A stretch of DNA of 64,000 nt, from assembly GCF_020037125.1 (NCBI RefSeq), contig NZ_JAIQDG010000003.1:124001-188000 (forward strand), given 5' to 3'. The first letter of the stretch is position 1. Each line of letters starts with the position of its first letter. This document shows positions 1 to 7,982 of the stretch, in pieces. The translations under genes and the position numbers were made by a program. The notes under the pieces are model-generated. The model did not search any database and was not told the origin of the DNA. It saw nothing but the letters and a program-made list of their open reading frames with translations. Origin of the DNA: Myxococcus sp. RHSTA-1-4. GTDB taxonomy: Bacteria; Myxococcota; Myxococcia; Myxococcales; Myxococcaceae.

Positions 1-98
1 CCTGATGGGATGCTCCGGCGTGCTCCGGGCACTTCCATTGTGCTTCGGGTTTCCCGGGGATGAAACGAGCGCGCGGCGAAAAGCGCCCGCCCGCCCGG

Positions 99-479
99 TT
101 ATTCCAGCTGGAGGCCGCAGTCGGCGCAGGCGCCCGCCACCAGCGGGGCGGCGGTGCCGCAGGCCGGGCAGGGCAGCTCGCCGTCCTCACTCGGGGCCGG
201 CAGGGCCGGGGCGCCATCCGGCAGCAGCCCCTCGCGCTGGAGGGTGTCCACCCAGCGCTGCTGGAGGAGCGCTGCCACGCGGGGGCCGTCTTCGGGGCGC
301 ACCAGCACCTGGAACTTCGGGCTGCACCCCATCTTCCCGCACGCCTCGCGGTGGACGAGCGCCGGCACGTCCGCGCCCAGGCAGGCCTCCACCAGCCGCC
401 GCGCATCCATCAGCGGCATCTCCGCGCAGGGCACCAGCTCCGCGCCCGACAGCGCCTTCGTCGCTTCTTGCTCGGTCAT
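99..479 (-). CDS. Small protein with C-terminal zinc ribbon
   Basis: A 126-residue cytoplasmic protein of unknown role. The N-terminal two thirds form a compact alpha/beta-like segment (residues 10-80) with a GCSPKFQVLV stretch; the C-terminus carries a CPACG...CADCG pair, a typical zinc-ribbon knuckle, at about residues 103-122. The layout (signal transducer-like domain then ribbon) resembles DUF2007-type proteins, but I cannot assign a family firmly. ATG at 479 is chosen; a GTG lies directly before it at 482. No clear Shine-Dalgarno site is seen. It is divergent from the YdcF-like gene, so both may share the 480-609 intergenic region. Confidence 0.7.
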   Translation of the reverse strand: MTEQEATKALSGAELVPCAEMPLMDARRLVEACLGADVPALVHREACGKMGCSPKFQVLVRPEDGPRVAALLQQRWVDTLQREGLLPDGAPALPAPSEDGELPCPACGTAAPLVAGACADCGLQLE

Positions 480-597
480 CACCCCGGGATTGGAGCGCAG
501 GGGGATGGGAGCCGTCCAGTCCGCTCGTTCGTTCGCCTGCCCTCCCCGATGCCCATCAGACGCTCTTCCTACGCCCCCGCCTCTCGCGCGGTTCGAC

Positions 598-603
598 TAC
601 CCT
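598..603 (+). promoter_or_regulatory. -10-like TACCCT box before the YdcF-like gene
   Basis: TACCCT lies 6 bases upstream of the GTG start at 610. No -35 hexamer is recognisable. The spacing would make the transcript leaderless or nearly so. Confidence 0.35.
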
Positions 604-609
604 GGGCCG

Positions 610-1257
610 GTGCCTCCTGCGTCCCTGTCCGCCCGGCCCGGGCGCCTGCGTCGCCTCCTGCTCGTGGCGGGAGGCGCGCTGACGTTCGGCGTCTTCGGGC
701 TGGCCTGGGTGGTGGACCGCTTCGGCCAGCGCGAGCGGGCGGAGGCCGCGGACGCGGTGGTGGTGCTGGGCGCGCGGGTGCTTCCGGGCGGCGTGCCCTC
801 CGGCGCGCTGCGGGCGCGCACGGAGAAGGCGGTGGAGCTGTACCAGCGCGGCCTCGCGCCCCGGCTCGTCTTCTCCGGAGGCGTGGGAGTGAATCCGCCC
901 TCCGAGGCGCGGGTGATGCTGGCGCTGGCGACGCGGCTGGGCGTGCCGGAGGCGGCATGCACCCTGGAGGAGGAGAGCCACTCCACGGAGGAGAACGCCC
1001 GCCTCGCGGTGAAGCTGCTGCGCGGGCTGGGCGCGCGGCGCGTGGTGGTGGTCTCGGACCCGTACCACCTGCTGCGCGCGCGCCAGTACTTCCGGCTGAA
1101 CGGACTGGACGTGGCCACCAGCCCCGCGCTGGAGACCGAGCGCAACCTCAGCCCGGTGGACCGCTTCTACTGGACGGTGCGCGAGGCCATCGCCCTGCTG
1201 CTGCACCCGCGCGTGCTGCTGGCCCGCGCGCCCGCGCCTACTCCGCCGGCACCGTGA
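610..1257 (+). CDS. YdcF/SanA/ElyC-like DUF218 membrane protein
   Basis: A 215-residue protein with one N-terminal membrane segment (about residues 14-33) followed by a DUF218 domain. It shows the expected blocks: ADAVVVLGARV, a PRLVFSGG strand, EARVM, the EEESHSTEENA block and VVVVSDPYHLLRA. Family members act at the inner membrane in envelope polysaccharide or lipid-carrier homeostasis (ElyC, SanA), but their reaction is poorly defined. GTG at 610 is chosen because reading further upstream gives low-quality sequence overlapping the divergent gene, and because a TACCCT box (598-603) ends 6 bases before it, suggesting a leaderless transcript. It converges on the HtrA-like gene, overlapping its 3' end by 20 bp. 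Confidence 0.85.
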   Translation: MPPASLSARPGRLRRLLLVAGGALTFGVFGLAWVVDRFGQRERAEAADAVVVLGARVLPGGVPSGALRARTEKAVELYQRGLAPRLVFSGGVGVNPPSEARVMLALATRLGVPEAACTLEEESHSTEENARLAVKLLRGLGARRVVVVSDPYHLLRARQYFRLNGLDVATSPALETERNLSPVDRFYWTVREAIALLLHPRVLLARAPAPTPPAP

Positions 1258-2758
1258 GCGCGCGCAGCGCCCGCTGGCCACCGGGCGACACCACGCGCAG
1301 CAGCACGGGCTCGCCGGGCTCCGCCTCGCGCAGCGCGCGGACCAGGTCACGCGCGCGGCGCACGGGCTGACCGCGCGCCTCCACCACCACCATGCCCGGC
1401 GCCAGCCCCGCGCGCTCCGCCACCGAGCCCGCGTCCACATCCGTCACCAGCGCGCCCGAGCCAGGCAGCCCCTGCGCCTGTGCGAGCCGCGCGTCCATGT
1501 CGGAGATGACCAGGCCCACGCGCTGGTCCGGCGGCATCTCCTCCGCGCCGGGGCGGCCGCGCGACGCCACGCCCTCCAGGTCCGGCCGGGTGCCCAGCGT
1601 CGCCTTCACCTCCTCCCGCTTCCCGTCGCGGTAGACGGAGAGGGTGAGCGCGGTACCGGGCGCCTTCAGCGCCACCGCGCGCGTGAGGGCGCCGCCGGAC
1701 GCGATGGGCTGCCCGTCCACGGCGATGATGACGTCATCCGGCCGGAGCCCGGCCGCGGCGGCGGGCGTGTCCTCGCTGACGTCGGTGACGACGGCGCCCT
1801 CGCGCGTGGGCAGGCCCAGCGCCTCGCCCAGGTCCGCCGTCAAGTCCTGCACGGCCACGCCCAGCCAGCCGCGCGTGACGGCGCCCTCCTCCTCGAGCTG
1901 GGGCAGCAGCGCGCGGACGAGGTTGCTCGGCACCGCGAAGCCGATGCCCGAGCCCTGGCCGACGATGGCCGTGTTGATGCCCACCACCTCGCCCCGGAGG
2001 TTGAAGAGCGGGCCGCCGGAGTTGCCGGGGTTGATGGCGGCATCCGTCTGGAGGAAGTCGTCGAAGGGGCCCGCGCCGATGTCGCGCGCCTTGGCGGAGA
2101 GGATGCCCAGGCTGACGCTGGAGCTCAGCCCGAAGGGGTTGCCGATGGCCACCACCCAGTCCCCCACGCGCAGCGCGTCCGCGTCGCCCAGGCGAACCAC
2201 CGGCAGCGCCTTCGCGCCGGGCGGGAGCCGGAGCTGGAGCAGGGCCACGTCCGTGAGCGGATCCGTGCCCAGCACCTTCGCGCTCAGCTCGCGGCCGTCG
2301 GGGAGCCGCACCTGGATGTCCGTCGCGTCCTTCACCACGTGGTGGTTGGTGAGCACCAGCCCCCGTGCGTCGGTGATGAAGCCCGAGCCGAGCCCCTGGC
2401 GCGGCGGCTCCTCCCGGGGGCCGAACGGCGTGAAGGGGCCCCACGGGCCGCCGAAGGGGGACTCCTCCTCTTCGCCCCAGGGCGAATCCCCGCGCGAGCG
2501 GCGGGCCGGTGAAGCCGCGCGCACCTCCACCTGGACGACGGCGGCCCGCACGGAGTCCACCAGCGGCGCGACGGACGCGAGCGCGGCGCCCATGTCCGGT
2601 GGCATCACCTGCCCGGAGGGCAGGCGCCGTTCTCCGGCCGGGGTGTCCGGGGCGGCGGGAGGCGGAGCGGGTGGGGGCTGCTCGCTCTCGCGCCGGCAGC
2701 CCGCCAGCGCGAGCAGCAGCCCCAGGCTCGCGGTCCGCAGCCGTGTGCTTCGCTTCAT
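1238..2758 (-). CDS. HtrA/DegP-type periplasmic serine protease, lipoprotein
   Basis: A 506-residue trypsin-like protease with two PDZ domains, acting in periplasmic protein quality control. The signal peptide ends in the lipobox LALAGC (Cys21), so it is probably membrane-anchored rather than soluble like classical DegP. Catalytic triad visible: His140 in TNHHVV, Asp170 in DPLTDVALL, Ser247 in NPGNSGGP. A Gly/Pro/Glu-rich stretch (about 85-120) corresponds to the LA-loop region. PDZ1 spans about 300-385 and PDZ2 about 415-500. ATG at 2758 is chosen over the one at 2779 because it gives a clean signal peptide. The 3' end overlaps the convergent YdcF-like gene by 20 bp. Confidence 0.93.
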   Translation of the reverse strand: MKRSTRLRTASLGLLLALAGCRRESEQPPPAPPPAAPDTPAGERRLPSGQVMPPDMGAALASVAPLVDSVRAAVVQVEVRAASPARRSRGDSPWGEEEESPFGGPWGPFTPFGPREEPPRQGLGSGFITDARGLVLTNHHVVKDATDIQVRLPDGRELSAKVLGTDPLTDVALLQLRLPPGAKALPVVRLGDADALRVGDWVVAIGNPFGLSSSVSLGILSAKARDIGAGPFDDFLQTDAAINPGNSGGPLFNLRGEVVGINTAIVGQGSGIGFAVPSNLVRALLPQLEEEGAVTRGWLGVAVQDLTADLGEALGLPTREGAVVTDVSEDTPAAAAGLRPDDVIIAVDGQPIASGGALTRAVALKAPGTALTLSVYRDGKREEVKATLGTRPDLEGVASRGRPGAEEMPPDQRVGLVISDMDARLAQAQGLPGSGALVTDVDAGSVAERAGLAPGMVVVEARGQPVRRARDLVRALREAEPGEPVLLRVVSPGGQRALRALTVPAE

Positions 2759-2842
2759 CACGCTCCTCCCACCCTTCAACGCCCGGCTCCGTGGAGGGCC
2801 ACCCCGGTTGCTCGCGTCTCCGGCGGAAGGGCGGCCCGGCGC

Positions 2843-2968
2843 CTACAGGACAAGCCTGCCCACGTACTCGTACAGCAGCAGCGCGGCGGCGCCGACGTAC
2901 GCCAGGCCGAGCAGCGCGAGGAAGCTCTCGGTCCCGACGCGCTCCTCGATGCGGAGTGCCTCCACCAT
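2843..2968 (-). CDS. 41-residue single-pass membrane peptide
   Basis: A very small ORF with a strong ribosome site (AGGAGG-like run at 2970-2985 read on the minus strand) just before ATG 2968. The product has a charged N-terminus (MVEALRIEERVG) and one hydrophobic helix, LALLGLAYVGAAALLLYEYV, ending VGRLVL. It lies 84 bp upstream of the HtrA-like gene on the same strand, so it could be co-transcribed and act as a membrane partner of that protease; that is inference from position only. No family recognised. Confidence 0.6.
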   Translation of the reverse strand: MVEALRIEERVGTESFLALLGLAYVGAAALLLYEYVGRLVL

Positions 2969-3068
2969 GGACCTCCCTCCTTTCCCGGGCCTTGAATAAG
3001 GCGGCGGGCAAGGGACGCAAGGCCCACGCGAGGGCACGGTGTGGGGACGGGAGAGCCCCGGTGTGCCC

Positions 3069-3569
3069 TCAGCCCGAACGCTCGCGAGCGGCGGGGCTCG
3101 CGGGAGGCGCTTCGGTGCGGCGCAGCAGCTTCTCCAGGATGCGGAAGAGGGCCTTGCGGTCGCTCGCGTCGAGGATGCCGAGGAACTGGCTCATGCCCTG
3201 GTTCATGGAGCGGTCGAGCTTCTGCCAGGTCGCCTGCCCCTCGGGCGTGAGGCGGCAGTGGACCACGCGGCGGTCGGAGGCGCTGCGCTCGCGCATCAGG
3301 TAGCCCTCGCGCTCCAGCCGGTCCACGACGCCGGTGACGGTCTTCTCGGTGACGCCCAGGCGGCGGGCCAAATCACCCATGGTGAGCGCGCCGTCCTGGC
3401 CCAGCCACAACAGCGCATGCACCTGCGGCGGCGTGAACTGGAGCTGCTCGCAGGTACTGGCGATGGGGTCACGGAGCGAGCGGCGGCGGCCCAGCGCCAC
3501 CAGGAGCTGCTGGAGCTTCTGCACGTCGGCCGAGACGTCTTCATCTTCTTTGTGGAAATTCCGTGACAC
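3069..3569 (-). CDS. MarR-family transcriptional regulator
   Basis: A 166-residue winged-helix repressor. The core DNA-binding block is clear: TMGDLARRLGVTEKTVTGVVDRLEREGYLMRERSASDRR, that is helix-turn-helix followed by the wing with the DRR signature, flanked by helices for dimerisation. The start at GTG 3569 is chosen because the longer reading (ATG 3605) would run through the likely promoter. It is divergent from modA with 110 bp between, so it may control the molybdate genes or itself; the ligand is unknown. Confidence 0.88.
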   Translation of the reverse strand: MSRNFHKEDEDVSADVQKLQQLLVALGRRRSLRDPIASTCEQLQFTPPQVHALLWLGQDGALTMGDLARRLGVTEKTVTGVVDRLEREGYLMRERSASDRRVVHCRLTPEGQATWQKLDRSMNQGMSQFLGILDASDRKALFRILEKLLRRTEAPPASPAARERSG

Positions 3570-3576
3570 GGAGTAT

Positions 3577-3605
3577 CCCTTAGCGGCCTGGGGTAGGCGG
3601 GTCAA
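3577..3605 (-). promoter_or_regulatory. Putative sigma-70-type promoter of the MarR gene
   Basis: Read on the minus strand: TTGACC (complement of 3600-3605), a 17-base spacer, and TAAGGG (complement of 3577-3582), ending 7 bases before the GTG start at 3569. The -35 is good, the -10 only fair. Confidence 0.4.
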
Positions 3606-3679
3606 CCTGTTGTCTCGCTGGAAGCGGCCATGTGCACAATGTGCCCCTGGCTGCCCTGGAGCGAGCGGAGCGTCCCATC

Positions 3680-4453
3680 ATGCGTGCCTTCCCACCGACA
3701 TGTGCTCTTCTTTTTCTGCTGCTCGCGGCCGGGCCCGCCCGCGCGGAGAAGGCGCTGGTGTTCGCCGCGGCGAGCACCACGAACGCGCTCCAGGAGCTGG
3801 CGCCGGCCTTCACGAAGGCGACGGGGCATGGGGTGGAGTTCGCTTTTGGCGCGTCCAGTGACCTGGCTCGGCAGGCGGCCGCGGGGGCTCCCGCGGATGC
3901 GTTCCTCTCGGCGGATGCGCCCAGGCTTGATGCCCTGGAAGGGGTGGGGCTGGTGCAACCCGGCACACGGGTGGACCTGCTCTCCAACCGGCTGGTGGTG
4001 GTGGTGCCGGTGGGGGCGAAGGGCAAGGTGGCGGAGCCGGCGGACCTGCGGGGAATGAAGCGGGTGGCGCTGGCGGACCCGGCGGCGGTGCCCGCCGGGG
4101 TGTACGCGAAGGGGTGGCTGGAGAAGGCGGGGCTGTGGAGGGACGTGGAGCCGAAGGTGGTGCCGGCGCTGGACGTGCGCGCGGCGCTGTCGGCGGTGGA
4201 GGCGGGGCGCGTGGACGCGGGCGTGGTGTACGCGACGGACGCGGCGCAGTCGAAGAAGGTGAGGGTGGCCTTCGTGGTGCCGGAGGCGGAGGCGCCGCGC
4301 ATCGTCTACCCGGTGGCCGCGCTGGCGAAGGGGAAGGCACCGGAGGCCGGGCGGGCCTTCGTGCGCTTCCTGCGGACGGACGCGGCGCGCGAGGTCTTCA
4401 CGCGGCACGGCTTCGGGGTGCTCGGTGTGGAGGCGGGGAAGCGCGTTCCGTGA
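3680..4453 (+). CDS. modA: Molybdate ABC transporter, periplasmic binding protein
   Basis: A 257-residue solute-binding protein that captures molybdate (or tungstate) in the periplasm and delivers it to ModBC. A Sec signal peptide (MRAFPPTCALLFLLLAAGPARA) is followed by the family start LVFAAASTTNALQELAPAF, the FAFGASSDLARQ block contributing oxyanion ligands, the GAPADAFLSAD block, and the VDAGVVYATDA segment near the C-terminus. ATG 3680 is used since it gives the signal peptide start. It is the first gene of modABC; its TGA overlaps the modB ATG. Confidence 0.95.
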   Translation: MRAFPPTCALLFLLLAAGPARAEKALVFAAASTTNALQELAPAFTKATGHGVEFAFGASSDLARQAAAGAPADAFLSADAPRLDALEGVGLVQPGTRVDLLSNRLVVVVPVGAKGKVAEPADLRGMKRVALADPAAVPAGVYAKGWLEKAGLWRDVEPKVVPALDVRAALSAVEAGRVDAGVVYATDAAQSKKVRVAFVVPEAEAPRIVYPVAALAKGKAPEAGRAFVRFLRTDAAREVFTRHGFGVLGVEAGKRVP

Positions 4454-5127
4454 TGGAGGGCACGGCGGGGCTGGTCTTCTTCACGGTGGCGGTGGCGACG
4501 GTGGCCACGCTGCTCATCCTCGCGCCTGGGGTGGCGGTGGCGTACGCGCTGGCGCGCTGGGACGGGCCGGGCAAGGGCGTGGTGGAGACGGTGCTGGCGC
4601 TGCCCATGGTGCTGCCGCCCACGGCGGTGGGACTGGTGTTGTTGGAGCTGCTGGCGGCGAATGGCCCGCTGGGGCGGGTGCTGGACGCGTGGGGCGTGGA
4701 GGTGGTGTTCACGCCGAAGGCGGTGGTGCTGGCGAGCGCGGTGATGGCATTCCCACTGCTGGTGCGCTCGGCGCGCTCGGGCTTCGAGGAGGTGGACCCG
4801 AGGCTGGTGGCGGTGGCGCGCACGCTGGGAGATTCTCGGGCGCGGGCGTTCTTCCGGGTGACGCTGCCGCTGGCATGGCGTGGGGTGCTGGTGGGGGCGC
4901 TGCTGGCCTTCTCCCGGGCGCTGGGTGAGTTCGGCGCCACGGTGCTGGTGGCGGGCAACATCCCCGGGCGCACGCAGACGCTGTCGCTGGCCATCTTCCA
5001 CCGGACGCAGCTGGGGGAGGACGCGGAGGCGCTGAGGCTCGCGGGCGTGGCGGCGCTGCTGGCCTTTGTCGCGGTGTACGCGACGGAGGTGGTGACGCGG
5101 CGGCGGGGACGGCGGGTGCGGGCGTGA
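4453..5127 (+). CDS. modB: Molybdate ABC transporter, permease
   Basis: A 224-residue inner-membrane permease with about five to six hydrophobic helices. It carries the LPMVLPPTAVGLVLLELL motif typical of ModB and the EAA-loop VARTLGDSRARAFFRVTLPLA that docks on the ATPase, then GALLAFSRALGEFGATVLVAGN, a hallmark of molybdate/sulfate permeases. The ATG overlaps the modA stop (TGATG), and its own stop overlaps the modC GTG, which indicates translational coupling of the three genes. Confidence 0.95.
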   Translation: MEGTAGLVFFTVAVATVATLLILAPGVAVAYALARWDGPGKGVVETVLALPMVLPPTAVGLVLLELLAANGPLGRVLDAWGVEVVFTPKAVVLASAVMAFPLLVRSARSGFEEVDPRLVAVARTLGDSRARAFFRVTLPLAWRGVLVGALLAFSRALGEFGATVLVAGNIPGRTQTLSLAIFHRTQLGEDAEALRLAGVAALLAFVAVYATEVVTRRRGRRVRA

Positions 5128-6194
5128 GCATGGCTCTCTCAATCCGGTTGCCCCTGGCGCGCTTCACGCTGGAGGTGGAGACGCGGCTGGAGGGCGCGTC
5201 GGTGGCGGTGATGGGGCGCTCGGGCTCCGGGAAGACGTCGCTGCTGGAAGTGCTCGCGGGGCTGCGGCGTGGAGCGCGCGGCCGTGTCGAGGTCGGCGGG
5301 CGCGTGTTGCTGGACAGTGATGCCGGCGTGGACGTGCCGCCGGAGGCACGGCGCATGGGCTACGTGCCGCAGGACGCGCTGCTCTTTCCGCACCTCACCG
5401 TCGAACAGAACGTGCGCTACGGAGTGCGCGGGGCGAAGCACTCACGGGCGGACGAAGCCGTGTCGCTCCTGGAGTTGAGCCCGTTGCTGCGACGCTACCC
5501 GGCGACGCTCTCCGGAGGGGAGAAGCAGCGCGTGGCCCTGGCGCGGGCCCTGGCCACGGACCCGGCGTTGTTGCTGCTGGACGAGCCGCTCGCCGCGCTG
5601 GACGTGGCGCTGAAGGAGCGGGTGCTGCCGTACCTGCTGCGCGTCCGCGACGAAGCAAAAGTGCCGATGCTGTACGTGACGCACCAGCTCGGTGAGGCGC
5701 GGGTGCTGGCGCGCGAGGCGCTGCTGCTGGACGAGGGCCGCGTGAGAGCCGTGGGCCCGGCCGCCGAGGTGTTGGGCCCGGCGGTGCGCGGGTTGCTCGC
5801 GGCGGAGGGCGAGGCCGAGGAGAACATCCTGGAGGGCGTACTGGAGCGCCCCGAGGGCGGGGGCCTGCGGCTGCGAGTGGCGGAGGGGCTGTCGCTCTGG
5901 GTCCCCGACGCGCCGGAGTTGGCGGCGGGAGCGCGAGCGGCCTACTCGGTGCCGTCGGAGGACATCCTCCTGTCCACGGGCCCGCTGACCGGAGTCTCCG
6001 CGCGCAACGTCCTCGCGGGCACGCTGGCGCGGGTGGAGCCCGCGGCGGCGGGAGAGGACGCGGCCTACGTGGACGTGGGTGACGTGCGCTGGGTGGTGCG
6101 GCTCACGACGGCCTCGGTGCGCGAGCTGGGCGTGGCGCCGGGCGCGCGTGTCTACCTCGCGGTGAAGTCAGCCGCGTGTCGTAGGCTGCGGTGA
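5124..6194 (+). CDS. modC: Molybdate ABC transporter, ATP-binding protein
   Basis: A 356-residue ATPase that powers ModB. Walker A GRSGSGKTS (about residues 30-38), Q-loop in GYVPQDALLFPHLTV, signature LSGGEKQRVALARALA, Walker B LLLLDEPLAALD and the switch VTHQL are all intact. The C-terminal part (about 235-356) is a TOBE/Mop-like molybdate-binding module, with VSARNVLAGTLARVE and a final LAVKSAACR. The start is the GTG that overlaps the modB TGA. The last gene of the operon. Confidence 0.94.
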   Translation: MSMALSIRLPLARFTLEVETRLEGASVAVMGRSGSGKTSLLEVLAGLRRGARGRVEVGGRVLLDSDAGVDVPPEARRMGYVPQDALLFPHLTVEQNVRYGVRGAKHSRADEAVSLLELSPLLRRYPATLSGGEKQRVALARALATDPALLLLDEPLAALDVALKERVLPYLLRVRDEAKVPMLYVTHQLGEARVLAREALLLDEGRVRAVGPAAEVLGPAVRGLLAAEGEAEENILEGVLERPEGGGLRLRVAEGLSLWVPDAPELAAGARAAYSVPSEDILLSTGPLTGVSARNVLAGTLARVEPAAAGEDAAYVDVGDVRWVVRLTTASVRELGVAPGARVYLAVKSAACRRLR

Positions 6195-6280
6195 GAGGTG
6201 CGGCGGGCGCCTCGTGGCGAAGCAGTACCAGGGTGGGGCGAGGGAGGGGACGGGCGTGGAGCGGAAGATGTGATGCTCAG

Positions 6281-6442
6281 GTGCTCGACGAGCAGGAGGG
6301 CCAGGAACTCGAATTGCTCCGGTCATGGCGTGTCGCAGCGGATTACCATGAGGACGAAGTGATGATGGAGCAGGCACGCGAGGCCCTGAAGGTCGCCGAG
6401 GCTCTTGTGCATCGCCTGCTCGGGGAGAGACCTGAATGGTAG
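6281..6442 (+). CDS. Small acidic helical protein, unknown
   Basis: A 53-residue, mostly helical and acidic protein (DEQEGQELELLRSWR then EQAREALKVAEALVHRLL). No family recognised. The GTG at 6281 is a guess; longer readings from 6191 begin with Arg/Gly-rich sequence that looks non-coding. Its last four codons overlap the start of the next gene (ATGGTAG), so the pair is translationally coupled. Small acidic protein upstream of a larger basic one would fit an antitoxin-like or chaperone-like arrangement, but nothing proves this. Confidence 0.4.
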   Translation: MLDEQEGQELELLRSWRVAADYHEDEVMMEQAREALKVAEALVHRLLGERPEW

Positions 6443-6897
6443 CGGAGCGGGACGCCATTCGTGACTACGTCTCACGCGTCACGGGAGGAAGGCCCGTGCG
6501 CTGGTTGGATGCGCGGATTTCGAAGGGCGACTTTGATGGGCGAGACTGGACGCTCGAAATCTTCGATGTCCCCCACCGGGAGCACCGCGCCCTGCACTCG
6601 CGGCTGTGGCCCCTCAACAGGCGTGTCTGGCAGGAGTTGCACCAGTCGCTAACCCTGGTTTTTCACACCCCCGAAGAGACGACTCGGCTCTATGTCTGGG
6701 TTCGTCAGGAGCGTCCGTCCGGTCTTCTCGATTCAGTGAGCCCCAGGACCTTTGTGTCTCCGCCCGGGAGCCTGACCGGTTTCTGCCTGCGTTGCCACCA
6801 GCAGCGGACGCTCCGTTCGGAGGGCGCGGGGCACCGATGTGCCTCCTGCGGAAATGAGCAGCAGACAAACGGCCTCTGGGTTGCCTCGCTGCAGTAG
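6436..6897 (+). CDS. Hypothetical protein with C-terminal zinc ribbon
   Basis: A 153-residue soluble protein of unknown function. The N-terminal part has a DWTLEIFDVPHREHRALHSRLW segment followed by a beta-rich core (LTLVFHTPEETTRLYVWV). The last 35 residues carry CLRC...CASC, a zinc-ribbon pair. ATG 6436 overlaps the stop of the upstream small ORF. It converges on the DUF2381 gene 54 bp downstream. Confidence 0.7.
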   Translation: MVAERDAIRDYVSRVTGGRPVRWLDARISKGDFDGRDWTLEIFDVPHREHRALHSRLWPLNRRVWQELHQSLTLVFHTPEETTRLYVWVRQERPSGLLDSVSPRTFVSPPGSLTGFCLRCHQQRTLRSEGAGHRCASCGNEQQTNGLWVASLQ

Positions 6898-6951
6898 GTC
6901 TCGCCGGCACCAGTCACCTCGGCACGGATGGCACGGCGCGCGGCCTCCCGC

Positions 6952-7872
6952 CTACGGGAACCTGATGCCGTTGATGGTCACGGTGCGGGCGCCACTCGTG
7001 TCCCACAGTCTTAGCGTGAAAGTACCCGCCGTCACGTCCGGAGTCGCTTCGGCTTCCACGCTCACACCGCCGCCAAACACGAGGGGAGCGATGGGCTCCG
7101 GAGACCAGCGCGTGACCACCTTCAACTCGGCACCCTTCCTGCCTTGAAGCGTCAGCGTCGCGTTTTCTGGCTTCCACGGCGGTGTGCCCTCTGGAACTTT
7201 CAGGAACACCTCCACGACCACGCGCGCAGCGGAACGATACGCAGTGACGCGCGACACAGGGAACGCGTTCGTCGCGGTCTCGGTAATGCTCTTGGTGATG
7301 TCATGGGAGGGAACGCCCTTGCGGTCCATGACCCCCGAGGCGAGCAGTTCGGTGAGTCCCCCTGGCCCGTCTCTTTCGACACGCAACCGCGTGTTTTCCT
7401 CCGTGAGTTGCCGGACCTTCGCTTTCGTCTCCGCCAGTTCCTGTTCGTATGACTCCGCGGAGCGTGCCTGTCGGTAGACGTTCACCAGTGGCGCCGCCTG
7501 GGCCGCCTGCACGACCAGCGTGATCGCCGCGCTTGTCGGGGCCGCGTTGTCCTGGAATGTCACCGTCAGCCGCAGTCGCTCACCTGCCGCCACCTTCACG
7601 GAGGGAATCAACTTGAGCGTACTCGGACCGGGTTCCACCTTGGTGAATCGGTCCGACCCTTCCACGGTGACGGACCCGGGTATCAGGTCCGTGTCGAAGT
7701 TGAACAACGTGGCCCGTCCTGGGCTGATGCAGACCGTCGGAGTCTCCCCCTGGGGGACCGCAGGAAGCTCGACATGACGCATGCCTGTGTCGCAGGTGTC
7801 GGCATCCGGTTGCGTGGGAGCGGACCCGGAGAGGACGAACGCCATGAGGATGGCAGGTAGGACTGCGGTCAC
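6952..7872 (-). CDS. DUF2381 family protein (TIGR02268), kinase-locus partner 1
   Basis: A 306-residue secreted protein of the myxobacterial paralogous family TIGR02268/DUF2381, function unknown. It has an N-terminal signal segment (ILMAFVLSGSA), an N-terminal beta domain (RATLFNFDTDLIPGSV...), a coiled-coil-like middle (SYEQELAETKAKVRQLTEENTRLR, about 150-172) and a C-terminal beta domain with the characteristic PPWKPENATL and GTFTLRLWD blocks. The start codon is GTG 7872; an internal ATG at 7845 is the alternative. It follows the kinase gene on the same strand after 110 bp. Confidence 0.88.
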   Translation of the reverse strand: MTAVLPAILMAFVLSGSAPTQPDADTCDTGMRHVELPAVPQGETPTVCISPGRATLFNFDTDLIPGSVTVEGSDRFTKVEPGPSTLKLIPSVKVAAGERLRLTVTFQDNAAPTSAAITLVVQAAQAAPLVNVYRQARSAESYEQELAETKAKVRQLTEENTRLRVERDGPGGLTELLASGVMDRKGVPSHDITKSITETATNAFPVSRVTAYRSAARVVVEVFLKVPEGTPPWKPENATLTLQGRKGAELKVVTRWSPEPIAPLVFGGGVSVEAEATPDVTAGTFTLRLWDTSGARTVTINGIRFP

Positions 7873-7982
7873 GGAGGAAACCTCGGAGGGGGCGGGAAAG
7901 GCGGGGACCTTTCACGTTGCCTCTATCACGCCTTGCTCCGCGCCGTTGTCCGCGCTCAACGCATCTGCTTGCCCGGACGGCT

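Noticed and set aside
1..98. Possible gene at the left edge of the window
   Set aside because: No reading there continues into a recognisable protein; the stretch is too short to judge.
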